Positions 31,601-41,808 of a DNA stretch of 64,000 bases are shown here, piece after piece (position 1 is the stretch's first letter; each line of letters begins with the position of its first letter). Below the pieces are notes generated by a model. It had not been told where the DNA came from. It searched no databases and was given only the letters and a program-made list of their open reading frames with translations. This DNA is from Asterias rubens (lineage: Eukaryota > Echinodermata > Asteroidea > Forcipulatida > Asteriidae), in contig NC_047066.1 of assembly GCF_902459465.1 (NCBI RefSeq), positions 15,875,047-15,939,046 on the forward strand, in the 5' to 3' direction. Both the position numbers and the translations under genes were made by a program.

Positions 31601-34524
31601 AGGTTATCAAGGACTAATTATCTTGTGTCTGTTTTTTGCCTTTTTATCTTACTGTGCCTTGAGCACCAAGCAGGGTGGTTATGTGCGCATTACAAGTCTT
31701 TATTAATTATTATTATATCGATTGTATGGTACAGTCATTTTCCTGTATTACATCAATATTCACTTATAACTATACACTGACGTAATTGCCAAAGACCAGT
31801 ATTCTCACTTGTTTATTCCCCAACATATGCATAAAAACAGACTCAGCTTACGTCTTATTATATTTTTGCTATACTATTAATAGCTCTCCCTTGATCGTTA
31901 GAAAGTAAGTTTTATGATTAAAATTATATTCATAAATACCTCAGACAGTTTCGCAATTCCTATTAACCGAAAAGGTATTATACCTTGCAGGGTCGTTGCC
32001 GTCTGATAAAGCCCTCGCCTTCTGCTCGGGCCTTTATCGGCTCGGGCCTTTATCACACGGCAACGACCCTGCCTGTTTTAAACGGCCGTTAAAGAACTCG
32101 TCGCTACACTTTTATTCCCTTAATAAGAATGACCCGTTCATATTTTTGTTTAAGATCTGCAGGAAAAAACATTAGTGAATTATGGCCCTCTCAAAACAAT
32201 AACGAAGCCCTAAGTCTTTGTATTCAAGACAAGCTTTTAAATGCATGTGTCCTGAAAAAATGGAGGTGCGTGATAGGTGCCGTTCCCCCGCCCCCATGCC
32301 CCTTCCTCTTGAATTAAAAGATTACACACGTGGACATTAAAACTCGCGACATCTACACCTCTTGTTTTACCATCCCCCATCCCCCTCCACAAACAAACGA
32401 CTTTCTTTGTAGTTCGGATAAACTGAGTAAAACATGCCTTAAACGTTGACGCATTTGGACATTCATTGCACATGACAAATGATTTTAAGCTTTGGTTATC
32501 GTTACTTTAACAACCAGCCGAAGTTTATAAACTTAGTTATCAGTTATTCTTTAATAATTATGAAGTCATTGGATTGGTTTGGTGTAATAAATGGCAGCTT
32601 GCATGTGTCACAAATGTACTTCACAATATCTTTAAAATGCAATTTGATGGGTGTTTCCTGAATATTGCTATTCTTTTTAAAGTGATAGTTGACAGTAAAT
32701 CTAACACTAACACTGATTTCTTGATGTGATCTGATGATGTGATCGCAACTTTACTGTCGTCACGTGGTCACCGTGTAAAGCATCATCAACAGTGCGCATT
32801 GTTACGCGTAGCAGGTACAGGAATTTGCATTTGCACAACACAAAAAAACATTGCAAAAACCCGTACAAGTGCAAGAACGGGAGATAATGAACGGGACGGG
32901 AACACTTCAATTCGACTGACAAATAATACAAAACGGGAAAAAAACAGGACAAGAAAATAATAATGGAGGACGGAAAAACGGGGCTGGGGAAATAATACGG
33001 TAAAGAAAAACAGAAAAGGGACCAATAAATGATACGGAACAGAAAACAAAATAAACCGAACGGGAAAAAAATAAACGAAACGGAGTACAAACAAGGACAA
33101 GGTAGTTGGTATTGTGACGTCACTCTTTGCGTAGCAATTAAGAATTATGCAAAATTAAGATCAATCTTAAGTGCTTTGTGAAACAGCGCAGAACTCTAGC
33201 TAGTTGTTCTAAATATAGGTTCCGGGTTTGAATGGTATAGAAATTTTTAAGACAAAAATAATAAATTTTATTTTAAAAAGACAAAAACGAAACAAACATT
33301 TCTATTTTGAAATTTCTCAGATTTACAAACTTGGGTATAATTGCGATAATAAGGTATGAGATTGTTATCGTATAATGACAAACCATGGCCCAGTTTCACA
33401 AAGCTGCTTCAGCAAAAAAAATTGCTTAAGCTAATAAAATCCTTGCTTAATAAAATAAAATTACCAGCCTAGCCTCTACTCGATTGTAAATGCTTATTCA
33501 TAAATACCTCAGACAGTTTCGCTATTCCTATTGGTGGAGAGCGCGTCACGTGGGTGTGTATAAACCTTTGTTTACGACCAGTAAAAGTGTTGAAACATAG
33601 GCGTGACACGCGAGCTTGCACCTGTTCTTATAAGACAGTTTGTTTCATTCCTATTGGTCGAGAGCAACGGCTGAAACAGTTGTGCAACATCACGCGCTAC
33701 GCGCGATGCGCACAGCGTTCCCGTATAAGGAGTTGTTTACCCGAGGGCGGCGGAGGGCTTTACCATTTCATAGCTAGAGGGGTGTTGTGTTGAAAACAAT
33801 CATTGAACAATTATATTTTTTGCATTTATTTTACTTTTTGACCAACAAGTGTTGATGTTTTTGACCGAAAAGGTATAATTTTTGAATGGGAACCAAAGTG
33901 TGTTGAATCGGTTTTCAACTAGTGGTTTAAACCCGCCGATGCCTGGTTCTTGATAATTTACCTCGACTTCGTCTCGGTAAAATTATCAAGAACCAGGCCT
34001 CGTTGGGATATTAAACCACTAGTTGAAAACCTCTTCACCCCACATTGATTCTCTTTTTAAAAGACCGGTAAATACCAGTCCAATCAATGTATATGGCATG
34101 ATATATTATGTTTAAAACAAGCAAACTATTTCCGTGCTTAAGAAATTGTTTCTTGGCAGTTCTATGAAACTAGTCCCTGGTATTAAAACTGTATTCACTT
34201 ACCTGGAATATTCTGAGAGGTGTTCATTAGCCATACATTCATCGGGATCTCTGACTCTGGTACATAAGTGTATATGTTGTCCAGGTAGTCCATTACGAAT
34301 GCGAGTTCCTCAAGGGTCGTTACTGTGGCCAGTTCTGCAACATGTCCAGTGTGGCTGAACTGCTTGCAGAACATCTCAGCATCATCGTAGGAGAGGTCTT
34401 CAGGGAAATATCGGTAGCAATAGTTTCCATTCTCCATCCATTGGAATGGGCATGGTGAACAGGATTGACTTAAACCACAAATGGCTGATACTACAGCTAC
34501 GGTACAGAGAAACCAACCACCCAT
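16536..34524 (-). CDS. Secreted CTLD-LamG-Ig mosaic protein, 5 exons
   Basis: Exons in transcript order: 34524-34204 (plus G34203), 22099-21386, 19357-19070, 18074-18033, 16648-16536. Every intron is phase 1 and every junction codon closes, giving 492 residues. Residues 1-20 are a signal peptide (WFLCTVAVVSAICG core). Residues 22-107 are the N-terminal half of a C-type-lectin-like domain (C25, C36, C53; CPFQW...YCYRYF...DDAEMFCKQF...NVWLM). Residues 109-345 are a concanavalin-like LamG/pentraxin jellyroll, and 346-441 an Ig-like domain. Residues 442-492 end YPFICKIPDKKH, like a lectin-domain C-terminus (C485). Proteins of this kind act in extracellular recognition or adhesion. The lectin domain appears split by the inserted domains, and its WxD/second cysteine pair region is not found. 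An unseen exon in the 12 kb first intron, or two merged genes, remains possible. A weak ATTATAA box lies 44-50 bases upstream of the ATG. Confidence 0.72.
17415..17792 (-). mobile_element. A-family MITE in intron
   Basis: CTTAAAGGCAGTGGACACTA ... ATAGTGTCCACTGTCTTTAAG with the central TTTGAGGTCTCGAAATC hairpin. Confidence 0.92.
18033..18074 (-). CDS. Exon 4: 42-base linker exon
   Basis: Acceptor TTTTATTGCAG, donor TTG|GTAAGT; reads GKKMTFSFSDQKHI. Both borders are strong and phase 1. Function unknown. Confidence 0.6.
18719..18783. mobile_element. A-family MITE left-end fragment
   Basis: ATTAAAGGCACTGGACACTT...GAGCATAAAAACATC, then unrelated sequence. Confidence 0.75.
19070..19357 (-). CDS. 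Exon 3: Ig-like domain
   Basis: Acceptor GTTTATAG, donor AAAG|GTTTGT. Encodes LEYECTASDPSGPIITWSLY ... VSPTAIACTAQAG: cysteine, tryptophan 12 residues on, then a second cysteine, as in Ig domains. Class 1-1 exon. Confidence 0.82.
19470..19640 (+). repeat. tRNA-derived SINE
   Basis: A box TAGTCTAGTTGG and B box GGTTCGAATCC with a good T-arm (GTGGG/CCCAC). The acceptor stem does not close, so it is not a working tRNA. The tail has TACAGTGCTAACATACATCG. A shorter copy is at 40661-40745. Confidence 0.7.
19789..19820 (+). ncRNA. Hammerhead-ribozyme-like core
   Basis: CTGAAGA matches the CUGANGA core box. It is followed by a hairpin (GATCAG, loop AGCATA, CTGATT) and then GAAAC. A cleavage-site arm was not traced. 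Such cores occur in Penelope-like and other retroelements. Confidence 0.3.
20583..20735. mobile_element. Short hairpin element
   Basis: TGGATTTCACAAAGAGTTAG at the left mirrors CTAACTCTTTGTGAAATCGA at the right; inside are repeated GGACTAGTCCTAA palindromes. Confidence 0.88.
20797..21126. mobile_element. Inserted element with CGTCGTGTGCCCGGC ends
   Basis: The inverted ends CGTCGTGTGCCCGGCAAAAG and CTTTTGCCGGGCACACGACG bound about 330 bases. It contains an unspaced 40-base perfect palindrome at 20806-20845. Confidence 0.9.
21386..22099 (-). CDS. Exon 2: LamG/pentraxin-like jellyroll domain
   Basis: Acceptor TTTTCTTATGCAG, donor ACACG|GTGAGT. Core features: GTCVSDPDLCGSLTWSLWLK, then NLWFHLALTFDD, IQLFVNGVAVARD and DGCTDLYMG. 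This 'W-x-H-x-A-x-T-F...L-F-V-N-G' pattern is diagnostic of concanavalin-like jellyrolls. The open frame runs 38 codons upstream and mimics a signal peptide, but that part is the intron's pyrimidine tract. Confidence 0.9.
22195..22270. repeat. Repeat fragment shared with 51165-51262
   Basis: CCCTGTTGG.TGGCAAACG and TGCGTCTGCGTCACGCA, then GTGTACAA.ACAGCGC, occur in the same order at both places. Confidence 0.75.
22559..24306 (+). repeat. 74-bp satellite array, about 24 units
   Basis: Unit begins GTTTATGCTAATGTGCATTA and ends GAATGCGGACTTGATAAG. Two units (ending near 22900 and 23108) share the same 14 base internal deletion. Variants (TAAGC/TATGC, ATACA/ATCCA, and a TCATGTATAT unit at about 23330 and 23700) recur at set spacing, so larger multi-unit blocks were copied. 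It lies in the 12 kb first intron of the lectin/LamG/Ig gene. Confidence 0.97.
24307..24627. other. Unassigned intronic sequence
   Basis: No exon-like stretch or repeat recognised between the satellite and the next MITE. Confidence 0.5.
24628..25049. mobile_element. D-family MITE
   Basis: ATAGGTTTTATCGGTCAATT at the left mirrors AATTTGACCGAGAAAACCTAT at the right. The sister copy at 28681-29486 has extra inserted DNA. Confidence 0.88.
25366..25608. mobile_element. B-prime MITE
   Basis: GGGCCCAATTTCATAGAGCT at the left mirrors the right end GGTCTATGAAATTGGCGCC; the inner GCTAAGCA and CAGGATAA blocks are also inverted. Confidence 0.9.
25494..25665 (+). repeat. 172-bp direct repeat, left copy
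   Basis: TAACAAGCAATATGCAACAA to GCCACTGTTATGAATGATT. It includes the right half of the B-prime MITE plus a tRNA-like segment (GTGGCCTAGCGGTTGAGAGC on the minus strand). The near-identical right copy is 27630-27801. Confidence 0.93.
25787..27622. mobile_element. 1.8 kb foldback element
   Basis: The arms are long inverted repeats: GTGGTCAGGGCAGAAACCAC and AAGGTGGTATTTTACC lie at the two ends in mirror order, and TTGAGGGCTGATGTGGTTTA near the middle. The centre (26340-26900) holds poly-G tracts and a second hairpin (TGCTGCAACTCTGACTTC). No transposase. The arms have drifted to roughly 85-90% by eye. Confidence 0.9.
27630..27801 (+). repeat. 172-bp direct repeat, right copy
   Basis: Differs from the left copy at only a few bases. 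Together the two copies bracket the foldback. Confidence 0.93.
28079..28333. mobile_element. B-family MITE
   Basis: CCCAATTTCATGGCTCTGCT ... AGCAGAGCCATGAAATTGGG with GGCGCTTACGGAA inside. Confidence 0.9.
28681..29486. mobile_element. D-family MITE, enlarged copy
   Basis: Left end ATAGGTTTTCTCGGTCAATT, right end GCCCGAGAAAACCTATATT. The middle (28930-29340) has extra sequence not present in the 24628 copy. Confidence 0.8.
29487..30473. other. Intronic sequence with a retroelement-like end
   Basis: 29526-29572 on the minus strand ends in GGTCGAAACGTCAGGC, similar to 42964-43010. Poly-G and poly-A tracts follow near 29669 and 29851. No exon seen. Confidence 0.4.
30474..30823 (-). mobile_element. 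A-family MITE in intron
   Basis: TTAAAGGCAGTGGACACTAT at the left and a diverged right end ATAGTTTCCAGTTTCTTTAA. Confidence 0.88.
30824..31779. other. Unassigned intronic sequence
   Basis: No repeat recognised. A minus-strand candidate exon ending CTCCAG|GTAAAT near 30960 has no protein likeness and was not called. Confidence 0.4.
31780..31930. mobile_element. A-family MITE fragment
   Basis: CCAAAGACCAGTATTCTCAC ... CAACATATGCATAAAA ... AAAGTAAGTTTTATG, with the ends lost. Confidence 0.65.
31989..32075. repeat. Compact hairpin (arms about 30 bases)
   Basis: GCAGGGTCGTTGCCGT at the left mirrors ACGGCAACGACCCTGC at the right; the inner TTTATC/GATAAA pairs too. Confidence 0.85.
32868..33100. 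repeat. Purine-rich degenerate repeat
   Basis: Irregular AACGGGA/AAAACGG motifs, nearly all purine on the plus strand. The long minus-strand open frames across it come from composition. Confidence 0.8.
33911..34030. repeat. 120-bp hairpin element
   Basis: GTTTTCAACTAGTGGTTTAA pairs with TTAAACCACTAGTTGAAAAC (one inserted A), and CCTGGTTCTTGATAAT pairs with ATTATCAAGAACCAGG. It lies 170 bases from exon 1 of the lectin/LamG/Ig gene. Confidence 0.92.
34203..34524 (-). CDS. Exon 1: signal peptide and N-terminal half of a C-type-lectin-like domain
   Basis: ATG in good context (G at -3, G at +4). The signal peptide is followed by SPCPFQWMENGNYCYRYFPE and the helix motif SYDDAEMFCKQF, LATVTTLEEL and MNVWLMNTSQ. 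The donor is CCAG|GTAAGT with one base carried over. Confidence 0.88.
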
Positions 34525-35033
34525 TGCGCTTGATGTTTGTGATCAAACAATTAGGTTGGTGATTTCTTATAATTATTTGCACTCGGTTTGTGCGACTGTT
34601 TCAATTGGAGTTCAGTTATGTGTTTGTGCAACCGAGTGTCGTTTAGCAACCGAGTGTCGGAGATTATCTGCAAGCTAATTGGTTAGCTGTGCTGACGAGG
34701 ATCAACAGTGATATCACTCAAACTGACAAAGACCGTGTCCTTGTACAAACGGCTGATACTACATACTACGGTTTAGAGAAACCAACATTCGTTTACTTTG
34801 CCGTCTGTAAAGTATAATCAACACTGGAAAACCATGTCAATGTCGACAAAGAGAGCGACAGCACCCCAGTTTAACAGCTATAGTTAGATGATAAAGCGCA
34901 TTCCACTGTGTTAGTGTGTTAGATATTCTGGCTGTGGCAACAAATTGTAGCTGCACTGAGCTTACAAGATGCAACTACATTGAACACTTTGCATCAATAA
35001 ATATGCCCACTTGTCTCATATCTCTCTAGTCTC

Positions 35034-35065
35034 CTGACGATGTTTAGAGCAAGCTCGTCGAAACG
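35034..35065 (+). ncRNA. Hammerhead-ribozyme-like core
   Basis: CTGACGA (CUGANGA box), a GAGC/GCTC hairpin, then GAAAC. The stem is offset from the box, so this is weaker than the copy at 19789. Confidence 0.2.
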
Positions 35066-35783
35066 TAGAGACCAATTAAGAACTCAACTCGTGGTAGTAA
35101 AGTTAACAACAATCTTAAAGCTAAAGTAAGAGCCCCAGCCGATTATCTACCTTCCGCCCAGGTAGTAGTTACAACGCAGGACAGCTCTTTCCAGAAATGA
35201 GAACTCTTCCGAAAATCTACTCCGCGGTAGTAGATTATAAATATAGCAAGACAGTTGCCTAAAAAACACAATATACCTGGCAAAAAGACACACACGTGGC
35301 ATTACCGCAAACAAAATTGATACCTCAGCATGCAATGTCTCAACTCCCATTATACGATACAGCTCGGTACAGTTCGGTTGATACCATACACCCTGGCATG
35401 GCCAATAGGGGCGGAGCTATCAGCGATCTCAATACATTATAACGCAAGGTGACGTTGCCGAGTATGCCCTTTGTTGATTAACAAACCACGCTGATTGGCA
35501 TTGACCGCAGAATGTTAGCAAAACGTAAAATCGGGCTGAAAGATGTTGCGGCAAAATTTACCAATTCTTCAAACATTCTCTCAAAGGGTTTGGGTACTTT
35601 TTGTTCGACACAAAACATAAACGTCCACAGATTTACATTAAAATTAAACGATTTGAAGATAATGATGGTATAAAGCTTCACTTAAAATATAACTTGCTTG
35701 GAGGTAGTTTTTTAGAACTGAGTAAAACAGTTTCACGACAAAACAATGTTGTCTCTGTGAGACAAACTTTATTTCAGCGTACA

Positions 35784-36162
35784 GCTTAAAGGGAAGGTAC
35801 ACGTTTGGTAGATACTCAAAACAAATATTAACTTAAAAACTGACTTGGTAAATAGCATTGGAGAGCTGTTGATAGTATAAAACATTGTCAGAAACGGCTC
35901 CCTTTGAAGTAACGTAGTTTTTGAGAAAGAAGTAATTTCTCACTTAAATAATAAAATACTTCTAGCTAGAAGTCTTTTATTCCTATCTGAAAGCACACAA
36001 ATTCGTCCAACAAGGGTGTTATTTCTTTCATCATTTTCTCGCCACTTCGATGACCAATTGAGCCCAAATTTTCACAGGCTTGTTATTTTATGCTTATGAT
36101 GGGATACACCAAGTGAGAACACTGGTCTTTGACAATTACCAAACGTGTACAGTGCCTTTAAC
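35784..36162 (-). mobile_element. A-family MITE, variant ends
   Basis: CTTAAAGGGAAGGTACACGT ... ACGTGTACAGTGCCTTTAA: the ends differ from the main subfamily but still mirror each other. Confidence 0.88.
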
Positions 36163-36359
36163 GCGATTCTCCTGCAAATAATGCTTTATGATTTTAACTT
36201 GAGTTCCTTAAACACTTGGTATTTATTTGAAGCTGCAAATGTAATTACAAAAATCGTCATTTAAAGTGAATAGGGATTTAGTTCATGGCCAACAACTTGA
36301 TCTTAAAAAGGTATCAAAACCTTTTGAAACAAATTTTGTTTTGCAACTGCTATACTTGA

Positions 36360-36525
36360 AGGAACATTACAGAATTGGTTTTGCTAGCAAAAAAGTTGCT
36401 GGCAGTGTAAGCACCTTATGTAATCCACCATATACATAAACTGACAAACCTCGAGTTCGAGCTGAAATTCCACAGGTATGTTTTTGTAAATAAAAATTAC
36501 CAGAGGTGTCCAGTGCCTTTAAGGC
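36360..36525. mobile_element. A-related MITE fragment
   Basis: Starts as the repeat at 15200 and ends AGAGGTGTCCAGTGCCTTTAA; deleted internally. Confidence 0.65.
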
Positions 36526-36904
36526 TTGCCATAGTTTTCCAACCGAGAGCTGTGGGCACTGCAGCAAAACGATCGATTAGCCAGCTCTACATAATGGGTG
36601 TTTAGGCTCGTGCGAAAATTACCCATCGATCTTCACTTGAGTTGCTCTACGCATCTCCAATTTGTTTGTTTATTGATGCTAAGCTGATCTGAAATTGCCT
36701 TTTGGAAATGATCTATGATTGGAAATATATTACGAGCTAAATCAGCCAATCAAGAAGAGTCCTGTGTACATCATTAATCAGAAACACACACAAGGTCGAG
36801 AAAAACAATGAAATGCATAACAGAAAATCATTGCTTAGGAGGCGCTGGACACTGTTGGTAATTCCCCGAAATTATCCGTTACATATTTGGTAGACCTACA
36901 TGTA

Positions 36905-37190
36905 CCTTGTATGTCGTGGCCGAGCGGTTTAGAGCACCGAACTCAAACTCTGGTCTTTCTGATCAGCAGAGTGTGGGTTCGAATCCCCAGCCGTGACACT
37001 TGTGTCCTTAAGCAAGACACTTAACCATTGCTTCGTCCTTCGGATGGGACGTAAAGCCGTTGGTCCCATGAACTGTGTAACGTATGTAAAAGAACTTAGT
37101 GCTCTAATCAGAACTAGAAGGGGTTTGCCGGTGTTCCTGGCTGCTGTATGCACCGTAGCACCTTGATTACCTTGTTTGGTAGATCAGTGT
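36905..37190 (+). repeat. tRNA-derived SINE with conserved central domain
   Basis: A box GTGGCCGAGCGGTTTAGAGC and B box GGTTCGAATCC give a Leu/Ser-tRNA-like head. GTCCTTAAGCAAGACACTTA and GGATGGGACGTAAAGCCGTT follow, a central block widespread in invertebrate SINEs. Confidence 0.85.
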
Positions 37191-37395
37191 TATACATAGG
37201 ACTTCGATATTATCGGGGGTATTTTAAGGTCTCTACAGGGTAGTTCTTAGGATTTTGATTTTTCCAGAGTGCATGTCATGGGAGAATGGTAAGAACCGTT
37301 TTTGGCAAAATTATTTATCATTCCTATCCGTATGGTTGTGTGTGTGACCGTTTTACCAATTGGAACTATTTTTGCACACTACAACGAAGTGTGGA

Positions 37396-37545
37396 CTTAA
37401 AGGCACTGGACACTAATGGCAAATACTCCAAATATTTGCTAGCAAAAAACTTACTTAGTTACAGTTGGAGAGCTGTTGGTAGTATAAAACTTTGTGAGAA
37501 ACGGCTCCCTCTGTTTTCGAGTAAAACGTAATTTTCCACTCTTTT
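37396..37545. mobile_element. A-family MITE, left half
   Basis: CTTAAAGGCACTGGACACTA ... ACGGCTCCCTCTG, then cut off. Confidence 0.78.
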
Positions 37546-40500
37546 GTCCACTCTTTTGCCCTGAACGTACTAGTTTCTCTATACACAAAATATTCCTGTT
37601 CGAGCATTCCAGTCTTTAGACTTCCCCTAAAACGTCATTTTGTTTTTCCCTTTTTGTTTTGCCCTTGGTCTATATTAGATACAGAACAAAATAGCAAAGT
37701 GCTCCTGACACAGTTATAGAACAGGATTATCGAAGTGTATTCAACCATGTATTTTAAAGCCAGTGGCTTTATAAAACAGATCCGTGTGACCTGAACCATA
37801 AGTAAATAAAGATTTAAAATAACTAAACAATGAATACCCCAAACAAAAACAAACAAAAAACACAGGGAAAGAAAACCGACACAACAAAATAAGTCGTTGA
37901 ATACCTGTGACATAATGTATGTTTTAAGAAAAGATCTGAAATTGTGGTCTAAAGAAAATATCTAAGATTACGTGGTAGAGAGTTTTAGATTTGTGGCGCA
38001 GTTGAACAAAAATACACGTCACCCCAGGAGTGTCGAGACTTGGTTTCAATGAGGAGAAGCATGAAACTGGGTCGACTATTACTTGACTGAGTGTAAACTT
38101 GAAGTAGTTCATAATATAGTTGGGAGCCTTGCAACTTTTGAGTAATTAATCGCTTCACAATCTGATAAAACAATGCAGAGTTCTCGCAGGCACTGGAGTA
38201 GTATAGTGTGAATAAAATGCACCCGAAGTGGAGGAGGGTTGTGTATGATTTGTGGTGGAGGGTAAGTGGAAGGTGGTTTCCCCCCACCACTCCGGGGTTG
38301 AGGTTGAGTGAGGGTTTTACCATCCACCAAAATTGGGCCGGTGGAGTTTAAGGTGTTTGGGTTCTGTATCAAATAGCAGGCAGAGTGTGTTGTAAGAAAT
38401 GAACAAAGGTTGATACGGTCAAATGAGTTCCCACGTACGTGTGCAAGAACGTAGGCTGAATGGACAGGGATGAACAAAGTAAAACTGGGCGCAAGTCAAC
38501 GAGTGTACATAAATTAATAGTTACAAGTGACACATGATGTTATTTTAAAATAATTCTACAGGAAATATAACGAGTGCAGATAAATAATGGTTACAAGTGA
38601 CACAATAACTTATTTAGATAACATAAATGTACAGGAAGTGTCGTGAGGAAGAAATAAATAAATACATAAATACATACCCAACAAAAAATGTGTATGAAAC
38701 AGTTATAGGTACATCTCTTTCTTGAAAGTTTGTTTGGTCTAAAAAGAGTCCGTTGATTTGGTCTTAATAATAATAATATCGAAGTCTTATATAGCGCACG
38801 ATCTACCATTAAGGTACTCAATGCGCTGAGTATATACAAATTTTCAGAAAGATATGTTATTGAAGTGATGAATTCTGAGAACCAATTTTGTAGCACCTTA
38901 TAAGGTTTTACAAGGTGTTATGGAGCATTCAGAAGCCACTGCCAGGAACATCGGGGCAAACCCCTTCTCTTTTCGATAAGTGCACTGGGTTGTTTTTATG
39001 TGTTACAAAACACATTGGATCAACGGCTTTATGTAGCTTGCCGTACCCCCTTTATTCGTCATAATGTGAGCCAGCCTTTAGATTGTTGATTGCAGAATCC
39101 ACATCGGCCTGACGGAGTTGCTTACATATACTCTTTGACACGAAAGCTTTGGGTTTTGTGCATTTTTATTTAACTGTGAACACAAACAAAACATCAACAT
39201 TTAAAAGACCAATTTATAATAACAGGTTAGAATAAGTACCCTGTAATTATTTTCGATACCTATTTCGGACACCATGATACCTTTTTTGAAAAGCATCTTG
39301 TTGTGGATCGGTCTTCGCTCTCATCAGGTTCATGCAATTTGTCATTAATTTTGCTATATGTATTTCTGCCTAGATCAAAAAGTTCCAATAATTAAAATTG
39401 GACTCATTTAAATAGATTTTAAACATAATTGATCATTGCTTTAGAGGTAGTCGACGATTGGGGGGGGGGGGGGGGTATACATTTCAATAGTTTAGTATTC
39501 ACTTGTCTACTAATTCAAATGTTATAAGGTGGCAAAGATCAGCCCTGGCTGAACAATTATTCAAGTTAATCAATTGTATAGGTAGAGTGGATATTTTACC
39601 AAGAATGGTGAACATGAAAGAAAAGAACCAACAAATGTGTGCACTAGAAACGAAAACGAAGTGCTCAGCTTTTAAAGGGAATCTGACTTTGAATAAAGTA
39701 AGGTTTTTTTGCTTGAGTTTGACTTTGTGTTATAATGAAACTAAATAAGTCTGTGTTGAAAAATGAAAGTGACATGAACAACCTGTTCCACAGTTTTTTT
39801 CACAATTAGTCGGAAATAATAACAGTGGAATATGAGAGCAAATAGATGGCACAAAATGAATATGCAGACTACAGAAAGTCTCTCAATATCACGCGAGATT
39901 TGTTCAATTTAGTATACAGGTAAATAATGTTTCAGTGTTTATCCCTACACCAGAGTTTGAATTTTCATAAATGTGCATATATTATTTACTCCAAAACTAA
40001 AAACCCAAGTTAAATTTTGTGCAATTTAATTAAATTGTGAATATAAATACGAAACTCAAATAAAATTATATCACTTTTCTCGTCATTTATAGATAGTTTA
40101 AGAGTGTTTAAGATCAGTTTCGTTATTGTAACTCAATGGGTCATTGTCATTCAACACAGGCTTGTGTATGTTTTAATAAGTTTTAGTAGGTTATACTTAT
40201 ACCAGCACAATTTTGTACCCCGTCCTCCATAAAGTTTATGATTATTATTTAGTTGTTTTTAAAACTGCTTCACAACAACAAATTAACAGAAACCATAAAT
40301 ATCGAATGATGAGATCATGAAAGCGACTACGATACGAAGATAACAAGTAGAAAACAACAAAAACTACACCTTCCTTTCTGAGAAGAAGTGTTTGAATGAA
40401 TTAAAATTTAAACAATAACTTTCTAACTATAGTATTATAGTACAGCAGAATCAGTTTGTTCAGATGTACCCATTTTAACTTTTTTGTTTACCAAAAACAT

Positions 40501-40660
40501 AATAACTTTTTATAAACATAAACATAATATATTTAGTAATTCTACTTCTTTAGACCTTTATTGTACACAGAACCTCTTTCTAACAACACGAGCATCGCTA
40601 CAAATCCAACAAGTAATATATTTCAGAGTTTGCGTATTCGTAAATGTCTAAAAATGTACA

Positions 40661-40745
40661 TGGAACAGCTAGGATTGCCCTAGAATTGCAAAAGTCTTGG
40701 GTTCGAATCACACCCGAGTATTATGCCTATGATTTCTTTCATAGT
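40661..40745 (+). repeat. tRNA-derived SINE fragment
   Basis: CTAGAATTGC.A.GGTC.TGGGTTCGAATC.CACCCGAGTA matches the SINE at 19470. Confidence 0.65.
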
Positions 40746-41471
40746 TTAACGACTAGGATTGTTTTGCCGACCTGTTTTTATTTCTGTTTCGTAAACCAGC
40801 GATGAGGAGATTCAGCGCTTGTTTTCTTCCTTGTTTCACGGACGAGATTAGAAACTTGGTTTTCGACCAATTAGTTAACTTGAAAATGTCTTAAAGAAAA
40901 AGAACAAAATCCAGAGGTTTAGCTATTTATTTGTTTTAAATCTTTAGACATACACAAAGATTACAAGTTAGAAAGGTGCTGTTATTGATAGAACACAAGT
41001 TTGAAAACTGTCATCAAGAGATGTGTTAAACCAGACCCTGCCAACGATAAAATAATAGTAATGCAAAGGTTGGCCTCTAAGAAAATATTTCCCACCAAAC
41101 TCATTTTGAGCCGTTGTAAGTTTGAGCAACAGTACCAAGTGGCTGGCTTAATAATTTGCAATGTGAAATGTTAGCTCGTCAAAGTTGTCTTCAAGTCAAA
41201 CCAGACAAAGAAGTTATGGCTCAATTGTCTATTGTAATGGTTTCTAGGCAGCATACTTGGTTATCTCTCTATGGACGAGTATTAACCATTTAAATTGGCA
41301 CTAACCCAACTGGTTGAATGCTGGGGGTTTGGTTCAAGGATTACTGAGCTTTCTTTGATTTGAATTGAAATTATTAATTAAAAGAAAAAATCATTCTCAC
41401 GGCCAGTATGCTAAGCTACATGACTTGTTTAAGATCCACAGCTGAGCTTGCTATCGTTCCGGTAGATTGGC

Positions 41472-41477
41472 TTTATT
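41472..41477 (-). terminator. Polyadenylation signal of the fibrinogen-related gene
   Basis: AATAAA on the minus strand about 95 bases after the TAA stop. Confidence 0.6.
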
Positions 41478-41572
41478 TTTTACAGAAAGTGCATGTATTT
41501 TCCAACAGTGAAGTTCCGGATTCATTGGCAAATCTGTGTTTGTGTAAAAATTATGCGTGGTTGAATTTCTCC

Positions 41573-41808
41573 TTACATACGTTGGATCATTAGCTGGCTT
41601 TTATACAGCACTTGGTATTGAAAGCAAATAAACCCATCAGCTGTATATTTAGCATTAAGATTAATCTCTCCCCCGTACCCTCCAGCATCACAACCATCAA
41701 ACCACCAGCCTCCCTGCGACTCCTCGGCAAAGTTCCTCCCACTTTCACCATCGGTGTCTCTGTCGTATGTTGAGAATGGTTTGCCATTTGCAGATAAAAC
41801 GAAACGAC
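41573..41808 (-). CDS. FReD exon 3: calcium loop and C-terminus
   Basis: Acceptor CATTTACTCAG. Encodes SRFVLSANGKPFSTYDRDTD ... GGWWFDGCDAGGYGGEINLN, with an inserted GGYGGE, ending SQLMIQRM then TAA. Confidence 0.9.

Larger units (their letters stand above)
34525..41471. other. Spacer between two minus-strand genes
   Basis: No gene seen in about 7 kb. It contains a hammerhead-like core, A-family MITEs, two SINEs and simple repeats (listed separately). 39000-40600 is AT-rich with a poly-G tract at 39461 and shows nothing recognisable. Confidence 0.5.

Noticed and set aside
32707..33123. Long phenylalanine/serine-rich minus-strand frames
   Set aside because: Caused by a purine-rich degenerate tract.
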